In this document: in pieces, positions 24,085-24,218 of the stretch
How the letters are laid out: every line of letters begins with the position of its first letter
Numbering within the stretch: the stretch's first letter is position 1
NCBI GenBank assembly: GCA_040182905.1
Contig: JARQWU010000160.1
Coordinates: forward strand, 1 to 24,218
From: Barthelona sp. PAP020
Lineage: Eukaryota; Metamonada: BaSk clade
DNA length: 24,218 nucleotides
Direction of reading: 5' to 3'
The notes under the pieces: generated by a model
Database searches by the model: none
Told to the model about the DNA's origin: nothing
Seen by the model: the letters and a program-made list of their open reading frames with translations, nothing else
Made by a program: the position numbers and the translations under genes

Positions 24085-24218
24085 TTAATGGGGTGGGCGA
24101 TTTTGTCTTGAGTGCAATTGATGTCGAAGGGGAGCCTTCTTAAAAAAAAAAAAAATGAGGGTTGTTCACAAGCCTATTATTTTTGGCGAATCGAAATTTT
24201 CCGATTCTTCCTTTTTCC
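24085..24218 (-). repeat. Dispersed repeat, copy 2 (cut by window end)
   Basis: Bases 24147-24218 are identical to 18224-18295. Beyond the shared A tract this copy continues left into sequence that copy 1 lacks. There, on the minus strand, 18 further codons (24141-24088) read KKAPLRHQLHSRQNRPPH before TAA, in frame with the short frame of the repeat except for one TGA. The left boundary is probably near 24070-24085, where a G-rich patch ends. The right end is outside the window. Confidence 0.75.

Noticed and set aside
24079-24132. Four G runs as a G-quadruplex
   Set aside because: Three runs are close but the fourth is over 30 bases away; a weak candidate at best, and better explained as part of the repeat end.
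1-24218. Spliceosomal introns with the trichomonad-type 3' element
   Set aside because: Looking for GTATGT ... ACTAACACACAG gave no match, and all confident genes are single open frames.

Overview
The window looks like nuclear DNA of a gene-dense, intron-poor, very AT-rich protist. It carries 13 confident protein genes as single uninterrupted frames, with very short spacers (44 to 109 bp in several places) and long A or T tracts between genes. TAA, TAG and TGA are all used as stops, so the code is standard. The gene content is clearly eukaryotic: a LisH-AAA katanin-like ATPase, a CAMSAP/Patronin CKK-domain protein, an RBM42-type RRM protein and a type I surface protein. A trichomonad (parabasalid) is my best guess. 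The grounds are the lack of introns, a CATT motif just upstream of six of the 13 starts (compare the initiator TCA(Y)(T/A) known from Trichomonas vaginalis), and a repeated GC-richer segment whose conceptual peptide resembles short frames I associate with that genome. The last point is memory, not a search.

Layout. Bases 235-2730 hold two plus-strand genes: a long coiled-coil protein and a protein with a weak PH-like stretch. Bases 3268-7571 hold two minus-strand genes 218 bp apart. The upstream one looks like a whole nonribosomal peptide synthetase module (adenylation, carrier, condensation) with every catalytic signature eroded. The downstream one looks like an eroded GH13/GlgE-type glycoside hydrolase. 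A small two-helix membrane protein (7626-8012) is divergent from this pair across 54 bp.

Bases 8013-10452 are a 2.4 kb gene-poor island. It holds two diverged copies of a roughly 120-155 bp repeat, an inverted-repeat pair about 470 bp across, a perfect short hairpin and a GC-richer decayed frame. It looks like a graveyard of an old mobile or repeated element.

Bases 10453-15325 carry a hypothetical protein, the KATNAL2-like katanin ATPase (minus), a hypothetical protein with a long Ser/Asn/Gln-rich tail (divergent, 44 bp away) and the RBM42-like protein. Bases 15747-18218 (minus) encode a secreted multidomain alpha-amylase: starch-binding module, EGF-like Cys-rich linker and GH13 barrel. A repeat (18224 to about 18540) sits directly upstream. 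The first 72 bp of that repeat recur exactly at 24147-24218, the right edge of the window. Between them lie a type I membrane glycoprotein with a YxxPhi tail, the CKK-domain protein (minus) and a hypothetical protein divergent from it.

Themes: two microtubule regulators whose animal relatives work together (katanin and CAMSAP), one active-looking secreted amylase beside a degenerate GH13-like gene, and a striking pair of adjacent 'dead enzyme' genes that stay fully open over 2.6 and 1.5 kb. That pair is the best candidate here for something undescribed.
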